Assembly: GCA_963783145.1 (NCBI GenBank)
Contig: CAWAMM010000006.1
Location: 62,001-126,000 of the forward strand
Direction: 5' to 3'
DNA: 64,000 bases
From: DATGKG01 sp963783145
Lineage (GTDB): Bacteria; Desulfobacterota; Binatia; Binatales; Binataceae
Every line of letters begins with the position of its first letter. Positions within the stretch are counted from its first letter, which is position 1. The notes beneath the pieces are model-generated. The model was not told the origin of the DNA. It did not search any database and saw only the letters and a list, made by a program, of their open reading frames with translations. The translations under genes and the position numbers were made by a program. Shown here piece after piece: positions 54,795 to 63,594 of the stretch.

Positions 54795-54830
54795 GGTGGT
54801 CCTGAGCGCCGCGCGAAGGACCTCGGATGG
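54795..54830. repeat. dispersed-repeat-like element with GGTCCT/AGGACC arms
   Basis: The stretch GGTCCTGAGCG...GCGAAGGACCTCGGATGG pairs GGTCCT (54798-54803) with AGGACC (54817-54822). It resembles the widespread intergenic motif CCTGAGCGAAGCGAAGGACCTC that I recall from many bacterial genomes. Only one copy is visible in this window. The family assignment is from memory and needs a search. Confidence 0.45.
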
Positions 54831-54953
54831 CACGACGCGCAATGTGAAAGCACGAAAACAAAGCCACTTCGAGATCAGGAGCATGGATCGCGTAAGCCAT
54901 TGATATTATTGGGAAATGGAACCGAAACGGACCGCTCGGTTAGGTCAAACGAA

Positions 54954-54979
54954 AAGGGCGAGACCGAGGCCTCGCCCTT
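54954..54979 (-). terminator. intrinsic terminator of the zinc dehydrogenase gene
   Basis: Read on the reverse strand, AAGGGCGAG and CTCGCCCTT form a 9-bp stem with an 8-base loop, followed by a T-rich tail (TTTTCGTTT). It lies about 35 bases past the stop of the reverse-strand zinc dehydrogenase, the arrangement expected of a Rho-independent terminator. Confidence 0.75.
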
Positions 54980-54990
54980 CTATTACTCAG

Positions 54991-55014
54991 TCGAATAGCT
55001 ACTCGAATAGCTAC
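54991..55014. repeat. tandem 12-bp duplication (TCGAATAGCTAC twice) at a gene end
   Basis: TCGAATAGCTAC occurs twice in direct succession and the second copy reaches the last base of the zinc dehydrogenase stop codon. It looks like a slippage or small duplication at the gene's 3' edge. Confidence 0.6.
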
Positions 55015-56096
55015 TAGCTATGCCACGGCTCCACGAGGATCTTCGCATGCTTCTCCGGTGAGGCCAGGTCCTGGAATGCCTGCGCCACGCCCTCGACGCC
55101 CACCTTGCCGGTCACCAGCGGCTCGACCGGCACTTTGCCCTCGCCGATGTGGTTGAGCGTGGTCGCGAACTCCTCCGGCGTATATCCGAGCACGAACTGC
55201 AGGTTGAGTTCCTTGTTGATGCCGAAAAACGGCTCGAAGTGGTCCGGCTCCATGCACACCCCGACCACCACGATGCGGGCCGCGCGCGGCGCCTTCATCA
55301 TGATCTGCTCGATGACGCCCGGTACTCCGACCGCCTCGAAAATGACCGCCGGCTTGAGCGCGAGCCCGGCCATGAAGCCCGGCGCCGCGGCTCCGGCAGA
55401 CGGATCCTTCGCCATCTCGGTCCAGGTGTCGTAGGGCGATTTCTCCTTGGGATCGACGACGATGTCCGCGCCCATCTTGACCGCCAGGTCGCGCCTGCGA
55501 GGCGAGAAATCCGCCGCAATGATCGGTCCCGCGCCCTTGAGCTTGAGCGCCGCGATCACCGCGAGGCCCACCGGACCGCATCCGATGACCAGCGGTACGT
55601 CGCGCTTGTCGAGCCGCGCCATCTGCACCGCATGGTACCCGACCGCCATCGGCTCGGTCAGCGCCGCATGTTCGGTGGAGAGGCCGTTGGGCACCGGCAG
55701 CAGCAGGCCCTCGGTCAGGCGCATGAATTCGGCATAGCCGCCCGGGTTGTCATTGGAATAGCCGACCGCCTCGACGCCTCCGCCGCGCAGCAGAATCGGA
55801 AACGAGCAGACGCGCGCGCCCGCCTTGAGGGTCTTTTGGGTGCCGGGCCCGAACTCGACCACCTCGGCGCAGAACTCATGGCCCATCACGATGTCGCGTT
55901 TCAGGTCCATCCCGAAGGCGCCGCCGCCCGAGCGTTTGACGGCGTCGACCATCTTGTCGGCGAACTTCAAGGCGTGAAGGTCGGAGCCACAGATTCCACA
56001 GGCCAGCGTCTTGACGAGGACTTCGCCGGGTCCGAGCGAGGGAACCGGCATCTCATCGACGACGAGTTTTTTGTTTCGCATGATGGCGGCGCGCAT
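55014..56096 (-). CDS. zinc-dependent alcohol dehydrogenase family (medium-chain) protein lacking structural-zinc loop
   Basis: GGAGG 4 bases upstream fixes the ATG at 56096 (MRAAIMRNKKLVVDEMPVPS; 360 residues). The catalytic-zinc cysteine C36 (GICGSDLHAL) and MGHEFCAEV histidine/glutamate are present, as are GCGPVGLAVIAALK for NAD(P) binding and VVVGVCMEPDHFEPFF. The usual four structural-zinc cysteines are absent; the loop reads CSFPILLRGGGVEAVGYSND. Such enzymes oxidise alcohols, polyols or threonine-like substrates. The gene is followed by a good intrinsic terminator and is divergent from the Kelch protein gene. Confidence 0.88.
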   Translation of the reverse strand: MRAAIMRNKKLVVDEMPVPSLGPGEVLVKTLACGICGSDLHALKFADKMVDAVKRSGGGAFGMDLKRDIVMGHEFCAEVVEFGPGTQKTLKAGARVCSFPILLRGGGVEAVGYSNDNPGGYAEFMRLTEGLLLPVPNGLSTEHAALTEPMAVGYHAVQMARLDKRDVPLVIGCGPVGLAVIAALKLKGAGPIIAADFSPRRRDLAVKMGADIVVDPKEKSPYDTWTEMAKDPSAGAAAPGFMAGLALKPAVIFEAVGVPGVIEQIMMKAPRAARIVVVGVCMEPDHFEPFFGINKELNLQFVLGYTPEEFATTLNHIGEGKVPVEPLVTGKVGVEGVAQAFQDLASPEKHAKILVEPWHS

Positions 56097-56257
56097 AAAT
56101 CCTCCGCGCGGCGTCATGATTGAAGCCCCGACGCCGCATCACTCGCGAATATCACATCATCGGATGGAATCCTCAAGCGCGCTCCGCCATTGCGGGTAGA
56201 TATGGCAGGCGGTTAACATCGGGCGGCAGTCATTTAGCCCCTTTTCCGGGGGAATTC

Positions 56258-59068
56258 GTGTTTATTAAACCAATATTGATTCGTGCGGGTCGTATCGCAT
56301 CGATGGCGAGGACCTGGATCCGAAGCGCCTCGAGTGCGCGGACCTCGGTGAAGTTCATCCTGCTGATGCTCGCGGTGCTCCTGCCGGTGGGCATGATGCT
56401 TCTCCAACTGAGCCCCAAAGCTGATCAGATTGATGCGGCCAGCACGGGTTCCGGCGGGAAAATTCTATTTGCTGGCGGCGCCTTGAACACCAGCGAACTG
56501 GCCTCCACTGAGCTGTTTGACCCGGCAAGCAACAGCTTTGCACAAGCCGACCAGACTGTCTTGATGAATAGCGCGCGCATCGAAGCGACCGCCACATTAC
56601 TCACAGTTGGTCCCAATGCGGGAAAAGTTCTTATCGCAGGAGGCGTCGACAACAATGGTTCCTATCTCTCTTCCACCGAAATTTACGATCCCGCAACCAA
56701 CAGCTTCGCGCCGCCAAATCAGACTGCGTTCATGAATACCGCTCGCGCGGGAGCCACCGCGACATCGCTCACGATAGGACCCAATGCCGGTAAGATTCTG
56801 ATCGCGGGCGGCCTTTCCTTCGGGTCGTTGGCTTCGACCGAACTCTACGATCCTGCGACTAACAGCTTCGCACCGGCGAATCAGACCGCATCGATGAATA
56901 TTGGTCGCGAAGAAGCGACTGCCACGCTGATAACGAACGGCCCGAATACCGGCAAGATTCTGATCGCGGGTGGCTTCTCTCAACTCACGGATTCTGTTTT
57001 GAATTCTACCGAGATCTACGATCCAGTAGCCAATAGCTGCGCGCCATCCGATCAGACAGCGACGATGAATAGCGCCAGGTGGTTCGCGACAGCCACCGTG
57101 GTCCCGACGGGACCGAACGCAGGGAAGATCTTGATTGCGGGCGGCGTGATTAATCGAACTAACGGCGGCACGATTTCCGCTTCCACCGACCTCTACGATC
57201 CAACCACCAATAGCTTCGCCGCACCGAACCTGACTGCGACGATGAACAGCGCCCGCGCTCAGGCGAACGCTACCGTTATCACGAGCGGCCCCAATGCTGG
57301 AAAAATCTTGATAGCAGGCGGCGCTGGCGCCGATGGAAATAGAGTAGCCTCCACCGATCTTTACGATCCTTCGACCAACCTCTTCGCACAACCCAACGAG
57401 ACTGCGGCGATGATTTCTCCGCGCCTATTCGCCCCCGCCACGACGCTCGAGACCGGACCGAATGCCGGGAAAATTCTGATCGTAGGAGGCGGTAGTAATT
57501 CCGGTGTTTTAGCCTCCACCGAAATCTACGATCCGACAACCAACAGCTTCGCGCTGGCGGCTCAGACGCCGTCGATGAATATAGCCCGCGAGGAAGCCCT
57601 GGCGGTGCAACTGCCTGAGACGGGACCGTCGCCGATTTCCTTCGTGGGGGCGGGCTTTCTCTTCAATCCCTCCGTCCCGGTCACGGCGGTAGCTGTCGGG
57701 GTGCCGTCCGGAATCCAGTCGGGCGATCTGATGCTCGCGCAGATCATCGTATACGACGCGAATGCGACCAATGTGCCGTCGGTGCCAATCGGGTGGTCCG
57801 TTATCCGCCATGACGCGATCAGCGGCAGCGGCGGGAACAAGATGACCTCGTGGCTCTACTACAAGGTCGCGGGCAGCAGCGAACCAACTTCCTATACCTG
57901 GAACATCTCCTTCCAATACGCCGCCGGTGTGATGCGCGCATGGCGCGGCGCCTCGGTCTCATCACCGATCGATCAGGCGTCCGGATCGACCGCAGTAGGC
58001 TTCAACCCGATCTCGGTTGCCGCGCCCTCGTTAACCCCGGTTACCAACAACGAGTTGCAGGTCTACTTCTATGGCGCGCAGGCCTACCAGGCTCCCACGA
58101 TTACCGAGCCGAGCGCGATAACTGAGCGTCTGAACGAGATGTCAGCCGTCGAGGGCTTCACCACTGCCTTCGGAGATCTGGCCGCGCCTCCGGGAGGGAC
58201 TCAATCGCCGACCTACCTGGCGATGGCGACCTCGAATATCCCCAATGGCGCGCCACCGGTGATGACCGCGCAGGCGGTTTTGCTGGTGCCGCTCAATTCG
58301 GAGCCAACTCCAACCCCAACCGGTCCCGTTCCGACTCCACCGCCCACGATGCTGCCGTCTCAAGCACCGCCCCCTCCGACCCCCGCCACGCCGTTCCCAA
58401 CTCCGGGGACTACGGTTCCTCGGTTCGTGGCCAGTGGCGCTCTTACGGATTCCGCGCAGCCCCTTACCTCGGTGACCGTCAGTCTGCCGTCCAATGTTAT
58501 CTCGGGCGATCTGCTGGTCGCGCAGATTGCGGTCTGGGATGGCGCCGGCACCAACGTGCCCCTCGCACCGGCTGGATGGTCCTCCATCCGGGATGACTCC
58601 GTCGGCAATGCCAACAAGATAACCTCGTGGCTCTACTACCACCTCGCCGGGGGCAGCGAGCCGGCATCATATAGCTGGAGTATCGCCTCGCAATATGCCG
58701 CCGGTGTGATGGGCGATTGGCGCGGCGCGTCGTCATCTTCACCGATCGATAAATCGTCAGGAACAGCTGTCGCCGGGCCCAGTCCGGTTTCCGATGCGGC
58801 CCCATCGTTGACCCCAGCCAACAACGACGAGTTGCAAGTTTATTTCTATGGCTCGCAAAGCATCGCCGCGCCAACCATCGCGGAACCGGGCGCGATCACA
58901 TCGCGCGCGAACCTCAAATCGTCCAAGGAAGGATTTACCCTGGCGTTCGGCGACCTCGCCGCGCCATCAGAAGGAATCGCCTCGCCGATCTACGCGGCGA
59001 TGGCGGGCATACCCAGCGGCACCCCGGTGCTGAGCGCGCAGGCGATACTGCTACGCCCCGGCCCTTAG
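56258..59068 (+). CDS. exported seven-repeat Kelch-like propeller protein with two C-terminal beta modules
   Basis: A GTG at 56258 behind GGGGGA is chosen; 936 residues follow, with a hydrophobic export segment (FILLMLAVLLPVGMMLLQL) at about 35-55. Seven repeats of the type KILIAGG...ASTELYDPATNSFAPANQTASMN...ATLLTxGPNAG then make a Kelch/galactose-oxidase-like propeller (nt ~56450-57620). Two copies of a ~220-residue module follow (nt ~57634-58297 and ~58418-59065), separated by a Pro/Thr linker. Each carries GDLMLAQIxVxD, TNVPxxPxGW, SWLYYxxAGxSEP and EGFTxAFGDLAAP. No enzyme residues are seen. A binding or adhesive surface role is inferred. An ATG at 56303 is an alternative start. Confidence 0.88.
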   Translation: MFIKPILIRAGRIASMARTWIRSASSARTSVKFILLMLAVLLPVGMMLLQLSPKADQIDAASTGSGGKILFAGGALNTSELASTELFDPASNSFAQADQTVLMNSARIEATATLLTVGPNAGKVLIAGGVDNNGSYLSSTEIYDPATNSFAPPNQTAFMNTARAGATATSLTIGPNAGKILIAGGLSFGSLASTELYDPATNSFAPANQTASMNIGREEATATLITNGPNTGKILIAGGFSQLTDSVLNSTEIYDPVANSCAPSDQTATMNSARWFATATVVPTGPNAGKILIAGGVINRTNGGTISASTDLYDPTTNSFAAPNLTATMNSARAQANATVITSGPNAGKILIAGGAGADGNRVASTDLYDPSTNLFAQPNETAAMISPRLFAPATTLETGPNAGKILIVGGGSNSGVLASTEIYDPTTNSFALAAQTPSMNIAREEALAVQLPETGPSPISFVGAGFLFNPSVPVTAVAVGVPSGIQSGDLMLAQIIVYDANATNVPSVPIGWSVIRHDAISGSGGNKMTSWLYYKVAGSSEPTSYTWNISFQYAAGVMRAWRGASVSSPIDQASGSTAVGFNPISVAAPSLTPVTNNELQVYFYGAQAYQAPTITEPSAITERLNEMSAVEGFTTAFGDLAAPPGGTQSPTYLAMATSNIPNGAPPVMTAQAVLLVPLNSEPTPTPTGPVPTPPPTMLPSQAPPPPTPATPFPTPGTTVPRFVASGALTDSAQPLTSVTVSLPSNVISGDLLVAQIAVWDGAGTNVPLAPAGWSSIRDDSVGNANKITSWLYYHLAGGSEPASYSWSIASQYAAGVMGDWRGASSSSPIDKSSGTAVAGPSPVSDAAPSLTPANNDELQVYFYGSQSIAAPTIAEPGAITSRANLKSSKEGFTLAFGDLAAPSEGIASPIYAAMAGIPSGTPVLSAQAILLRPGP

Positions 59069-59241
59069 CAGCCGCGCGATCGATTCGAATTGTCCACCTG
59101 CTCCGCCGGTCCGAAATCGGACGGCGCCGCGGTATGATTTCACAGTTTTTCACTTGTTCATCTGCGTGGAACTAGGTTTACTGGCGCATCAGAGGTCATT
59201 GCGGCTCGGCATGACACACAATTAGGATACGACGGGTACCG

Positions 59242-62200
59242 ATGGGATCGGGCGTGGGAGGTTTCGCTTTGATTATCAAGTCGACGCTGGTAGTAGTGCT
59301 GGTTGGTCTGTTGCCCGTTCTGAAATTCCTCTGGTCCCGGAACCAACAATCTCGCGACTCGTCCCCCCGAAAAAACCGTTTCGGTCGTGCGCTATCATCT
59401 CCGTCGCTCTGGGTCAGAAGTGCGTCGAACGCGCGGACCTCGCTCAAGTTCACCCTATTGATACTCGCCGTGCTGGTGCCGGTAGGCGTCCTGCTCGTCC
59501 AATTGAGCCCAAAAGCCGCCCAGCTTGCTGATGTAGTCGTGAGTTCCGGAGGGAAGATTCTTGTCGCGGGCGGCGCTAGTTCTTCGATGAACGATTTCAC
59601 CGCCACCACCGAGCTCTTCGACCCTTCGACCAGCAGCTTCGCACCAGCCAATCAGACTGCTTTGATGAATACCGGCCGCGACGAGGCGACCACTTCCCTC
59701 CTCACGAGCGGCCCCAATTCCGGTGATGTCCTGATCGCGGGCGGCGCAGGCAACGGCCCCGGCGGTGAGGGCATCACCGTGCTCGCTTCGACCGAGCTCT
59801 ACAACCCCACGACCAACAGCTTCGCGCCGGCTGGTCAGACCGCCACGATGAATGGGGCGCGCGGTTTAGCGACCGCCACCACGCTCACGAGCGGCCCCAA
59901 TGCGGGGCAGATCTTGATCGCGGGCGGGGCCAACGCGAGCACCGCCTTGAGTTCCACCGAGCTCTACAATCCCGTGACGAACACTTTCGCCGCGGCCAAT
60001 CAGACGGCATCGATGAACGATGAGAGGTACGGCGCGACCGCTACCGTGCTCACCATCGGACCCAGCGCGGGGAAAGTTCTAATCGCGGCGGGCGCCAACA
60101 ATACCGGCTCGCTGGCATCCACCGAGCTTTATGATCCCGCCACCAATACTTTCGCATCGGCCAATCAGACCGCGACGATGAATGCTGCCCGCTACGGTGC
60201 GACGGCCACCTTGCTGATGAGCGGGCCGAATGCGGGCAAGGTTCTGTTGGTCGGCGGCTTCGGCGCCGCCCCGACTTCCGTTCCGTTGGCATCCACCGAG
60301 CTCTATGATCCGGTGAGCAACACCTTTGCCTCCGCGACGGAACAGACCGCTTCGATGAACACCGGGCGCTACCTGGCGACTGCGACGCTGATCCCCAAGG
60401 GCCCCAACGCGGGAAAGATTCTGATCGCCGGCGGATTTGGCGCTTCCGGCGCTTTGGCTTCCACCGAATTATACGATCCGGTGGCCAATACGTTCACCGC
60501 CGCGAATTTGACCCCCTCGATGAACAACGCCCGCGCGGCAGCGACGGCCTCGACCCTGATGACCGGGCCGAATGCGGGACAAATTCTGATCGCCGGCGGT
60601 CTCGATGGCGGCGCGACCACGTTGTCCTCGACTGAGGTTTTCGATCCGGCATCGAACAGTTTCATCGCTTCCGGGCAGACGCCCGCGATGAATACCGATC
60701 GCTCGATGGCGGTCGCGGTGCAGCTTCCCGACGTCAGTCCATCGCCCATTTCGTTTGTGGGGGTGGGACTTCTCGCAGATTTTTCCGAGCCGGTGACCTC
60801 GCTCCCCGTGAGTATTCCGCCGGGGGTGCAAGCAGGCGACATAATGCTCGCGCAGATCGTCGTCTACGATGGGGCCGCAACCAATGTGCCGGTCGCGCCT
60901 GCGGGATGGAACGTCGTTCGGCATGATGCAGTGAGCAGCGGCTCGGTGCAGATGACGTCCTGGGTGTATTCCCATCTTGCGGGAGCCAGCGAGCCGACCA
61001 GCTATACCTGGAACATCACGCTGCAATTCGCGGCCGGCATAATGCGCGCGTGGCGCGGGGTTTCGCAGGTATCGCCGATTGATCAGTCTTCCGGGGCGAC
61101 CGGATCGGTCACCAACCCGGTTTCACTTGCGGCGCCGTCATTAACCCCGGCGACCAATAACGAATTGCAGGTCTATCTCTACGGGGCGCAGGATTTCGTC
61201 GCGCCCACCATTACGGAACCGCAGGCGATCACTCAGCGCCTCAATATCAGGTCCGCCCAGGAAGGCTTCACCCTCGCGTTCGGTGATCTGGCCGCGCCGT
61301 CGGAAGGTACCGCATCGCCGACCTATCTTGCGATGGCGACCGGGAATGTCGGCGGCGGCTCTCCAGTCATGACCGCCGAGGCAATTTTGCTGGTACCGGC
61401 GGGCGTCGTGGTCGCAACTCCGACGCCCACCCCAACCTCGACCTCGACGCCGACTGCCACCTCGACTCCCACCTCGACGCGGACGTCCACGGCGACGCTG
61501 ACCGTGACGCCTACAACATCCACAACTCCGACCCAGACGGTGACTACCACGCCGACCGCATCTCTGACGGTTACCGCGACCCCGACCGTCACGGCGACTC
61601 TTACTGCGACCGCCACTCCTACGACGACGGCCACCCGGACGCCTACTTCGACGCAAACCACCACCCCGACCATTGCGCCGACGCCGCCGCCAACCGTGCT
61701 GCCTACGGGGCCATCACTGACGCCGACCCCCACGTTCACCCCGCCCCCGAGCATCACGTCTACGCCGACTTCGACGCCGACCGCGGCGCCGATAATCACC
61801 TTCGTGGCCGGGGGGCCGTTGGCGGACTCCGCTCAGCCTGTAAGCACTCTGACCGTGAACTTGCCACCCGTGGTTGAGCCGGGCGACCTTTTGCTCGCGC
61901 AGATCGCGGTATGGGATGGCGCCGGCACCAACGTGCCCGCCGCACCCGCAGGATGGACCGTCATCAGGCATGACGCGGTCGCCAACTCGAACAAGATAAC
62001 CTCGTGGCTCTATTACCACGTGGCAGGAAGCAGCGAGCCGGTCTCGTATAGCTGGAACATAGCCTCGCAGTACGCGGCCGGGGTGATGGGAGCGTGGCGC
62101 GGCACGTCATCGGCATCGCCAATCGATCAGGCTTCCGGGTCGACCGCAGCCGGACCCAGTCCCATCTCGGATGCGGCGCCGTCGCTGACGCCGACCAACA

Positions 62201-63564
62201 ACAACGAGTTGCAAGTTTACGTCTATGGTTCGCAAAGCAACGGAGCCCCGACCATCACCGAGCCCGGCGCGATAAACACGCGCTCGAACATAATGTCGGT
62301 CAAAGAGGGCTTCACGCTCGCCTTCGGCGATCTGGCGGCGCCTTCGGGCGGGACCGCGTCACCGACCTACCTCGCGATGGCGAGTTTCCTACGCGGCATG
62401 CCGGTCATGACCGCGCAGGCGGTCCTTTTGGTGCCACAGAGTGCGACAGCTACGGCCACCGCGACCCTGAGCCCGACGCCGACGGTTACGGCTACGGTTA
62501 CCTCGTCACCGACGCCCACGCCTACACCTGCGCCAACTGAAACCGGCACGGAGACTGGAACTCCAACCGCGACCGCCACGGCGACGATTACCTCGACGCC
62601 GACATCGGAGCCAACTGAAACGGGCACGGCAACTAGCACTCCGACGACCACTCCGACCTCTGGCCCGACCACGGTTGCGCCAACCCCAACGGTCGTTCCA
62701 CCAACGCCTACGCCGGTTCCGCCCACACCAACCATCGTTCCACCAACGCCTACGCCTGTTCCGCCGACACCGACGCCTTTGCCACCGACGCCGACAGGGT
62801 TTCCGACTTTGATACCGCCGACGCCAACGCCTGTTCTACCCACTGCGACTAGCATTCCGCCGACGCCGACCGTGGTTGCGCCCACCCCAACGGCTGCGCC
62901 AACGACGGTGCCGATGATCGGGTTCGTGGCTGCCGGTCCGTTAGGCGACTCCGCGTCGCCTGTGACTACGGTCACTGTAAGCGTGCCTAAAGGTATTCAA
63001 TCGGGCGATGTGTTCCTCGCGCAGATCGTCATCGCGGATGCGACCGGAACCAATGTCCCGACGGCGCCTTCGGGATGGACCTTGATTCGCGATGATTTTG
63101 TGGGCAATGGCAACAAGATGACCTCATGGCTCTATTTCCACGTCGCCGGAAGCAGCGAACCTGCGACCTATGGGTGGAAAATAGCCTCGCAGTACGCCGC
63201 CGGAGTGATGGGCGCGTGGCGTGGAGCATCATCCTCGCCGCTTGACCTGGCCTCCGGCACGACCGCGGCCGGCCCCAGTCCGGTTTCGGCCGCGGCGCCT
63301 TCGTTGACGCCGAGTAGCAACAATGAATTGCAGGTGTACTTCTATGGCTCGCAAAACTTCAACTCACCCACCATCACCGAGCCGCCCGCGATAACCTCGC
63401 TGTCGAATACTGAGTCAACTAAGGAAGGCTTCACGCTGGCATTCGGTAACCTCCCCGCGCCACCGGAAGGAACCGCGTCGCCGACTTATACCGCGATGTC
63501 GACCTTCCCACTGGCGAAGCCGGTGCTAACGGCGCAGGCGGTGTTGTTGCGCGCGGGCCCATAG
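59242..63564 (+). CDS. exported seven-repeat Kelch-like propeller protein with three C-terminal beta modules
   Basis: The 1440-residue paralogue begins at an ATG at 59242. Its N-terminal ~75 residues before the conserved hydrophobic segment (FTLLILAVLVPVGVLLVQL) are unusually long and include a second hydrophobic stretch, so the start is uncertain. Seven Kelch-like repeats (nt ~59548-60745) precede three copies of the same ~220-residue module (nt ~60747-61407, ~61792-62439, ~62911-63561). The modules are joined by Thr/Pro-rich linkers of about 130 and 155 residues. It is a tandem duplicate of the upstream gene with one extra module and longer linkers. Confidence 0.88.
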   Translation: MGSGVGGFALIIKSTLVVVLVGLLPVLKFLWSRNQQSRDSSPRKNRFGRALSSPSLWVRSASNARTSLKFTLLILAVLVPVGVLLVQLSPKAAQLADVVVSSGGKILVAGGASSSMNDFTATTELFDPSTSSFAPANQTALMNTGRDEATTSLLTSGPNSGDVLIAGGAGNGPGGEGITVLASTELYNPTTNSFAPAGQTATMNGARGLATATTLTSGPNAGQILIAGGANASTALSSTELYNPVTNTFAAANQTASMNDERYGATATVLTIGPSAGKVLIAAGANNTGSLASTELYDPATNTFASANQTATMNAARYGATATLLMSGPNAGKVLLVGGFGAAPTSVPLASTELYDPVSNTFASATEQTASMNTGRYLATATLIPKGPNAGKILIAGGFGASGALASTELYDPVANTFTAANLTPSMNNARAAATASTLMTGPNAGQILIAGGLDGGATTLSSTEVFDPASNSFIASGQTPAMNTDRSMAVAVQLPDVSPSPISFVGVGLLADFSEPVTSLPVSIPPGVQAGDIMLAQIVVYDGAATNVPVAPAGWNVVRHDAVSSGSVQMTSWVYSHLAGASEPTSYTWNITLQFAAGIMRAWRGVSQVSPIDQSSGATGSVTNPVSLAAPSLTPATNNELQVYLYGAQDFVAPTITEPQAITQRLNIRSAQEGFTLAFGDLAAPSEGTASPTYLAMATGNVGGGSPVMTAEAILLVPAGVVVATPTPTPTSTSTPTATSTPTSTRTSTATLTVTPTTSTTPTQTVTTTPTASLTVTATPTVTATLTATATPTTTATRTPTSTQTTTPTIAPTPPPTVLPTGPSLTPTPTFTPPPSITSTPTSTPTAAPIITFVAGGPLADSAQPVSTLTVNLPPVVEPGDLLLAQIAVWDGAGTNVPAAPAGWTVIRHDAVANSNKITSWLYYHVAGSSEPVSYSWNIASQYAAGVMGAWRGTSSASPIDQASGSTAAGPSPISDAAPSLTPTNNNELQVYVYGSQSNGAPTITEPGAINTRSNIMSVKEGFTLAFGDLAAPSGGTASPTYLAMASFLRGMPVMTAQAVLLVPQSATATATATLSPTPTVTATVTSSPTPTPTPAPTETGTETGTPTATATATITSTPTSEPTETGTATSTPTTTPTSGPTTVAPTPTVVPPTPTPVPPTPTIVPPTPTPVPPTPTPLPPTPTGFPTLIPPTPTPVLPTATSIPPTPTVVAPTPTAAPTTVPMIGFVAAGPLGDSASPVTTVTVSVPKGIQSGDVFLAQIVIADATGTNVPTAPSGWTLIRDDFVGNGNKMTSWLYFHVAGSSEPATYGWKIASQYAAGVMGAWRGASSSPLDLASGTTAAGPSPVSAAAPSLTPSSNNELQVYFYGSQNFNSPTITEPPAITSLSNTESTKEGFTLAFGNLPAPPEGTASPTYTAMSTFPLAKPVLTAQAVLLRAGP
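62695..62799 (+). repeat. five 21-bp tandem units coding VPPTPTx
   Basis: Five consecutive 21-base units encode VPPTPTP, VPPTPTI, VPPTPTP, VPPTPTP and LPPTPTG inside the second linker of the large Kelch protein. The frame is maintained and the codons vary at third positions. It is a candidate length-variable linker. Confidence 0.75.
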
Positions 63565-63594
63565 GCGTGAGTGCCTCGAGGTCAGAGTGACATG

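Larger units (their letters stand above)
54577..55013. other. gene-free intergenic region (~440 bp)
   Basis: A forward frame of 86 codons (54643-54903) starts within a hairpin and has no family match. A reverse frame of about 196 codons runs back into the amidohydrolase gene. I regard neither as a gene. The region holds two hairpins (54651-54674 and 54954-54979), a dispersed-repeat-like element (54795-54830) and an AT-richer middle. Confidence 0.5.

Noticed and set aside
54643..54903. Forward 86-codon frame after the amidohydrolase
   Set aside because: Its start lies just before a GC-rich hairpin and it runs through a dispersed-repeat-like element. Its composition is basic and unlike neighbours, with no family match.
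55149..56123. Forward 324-codon frame
   Set aside because: It is antisense to the zinc dehydrogenase, which has a GGAGG site, zinc ligands and a terminator.
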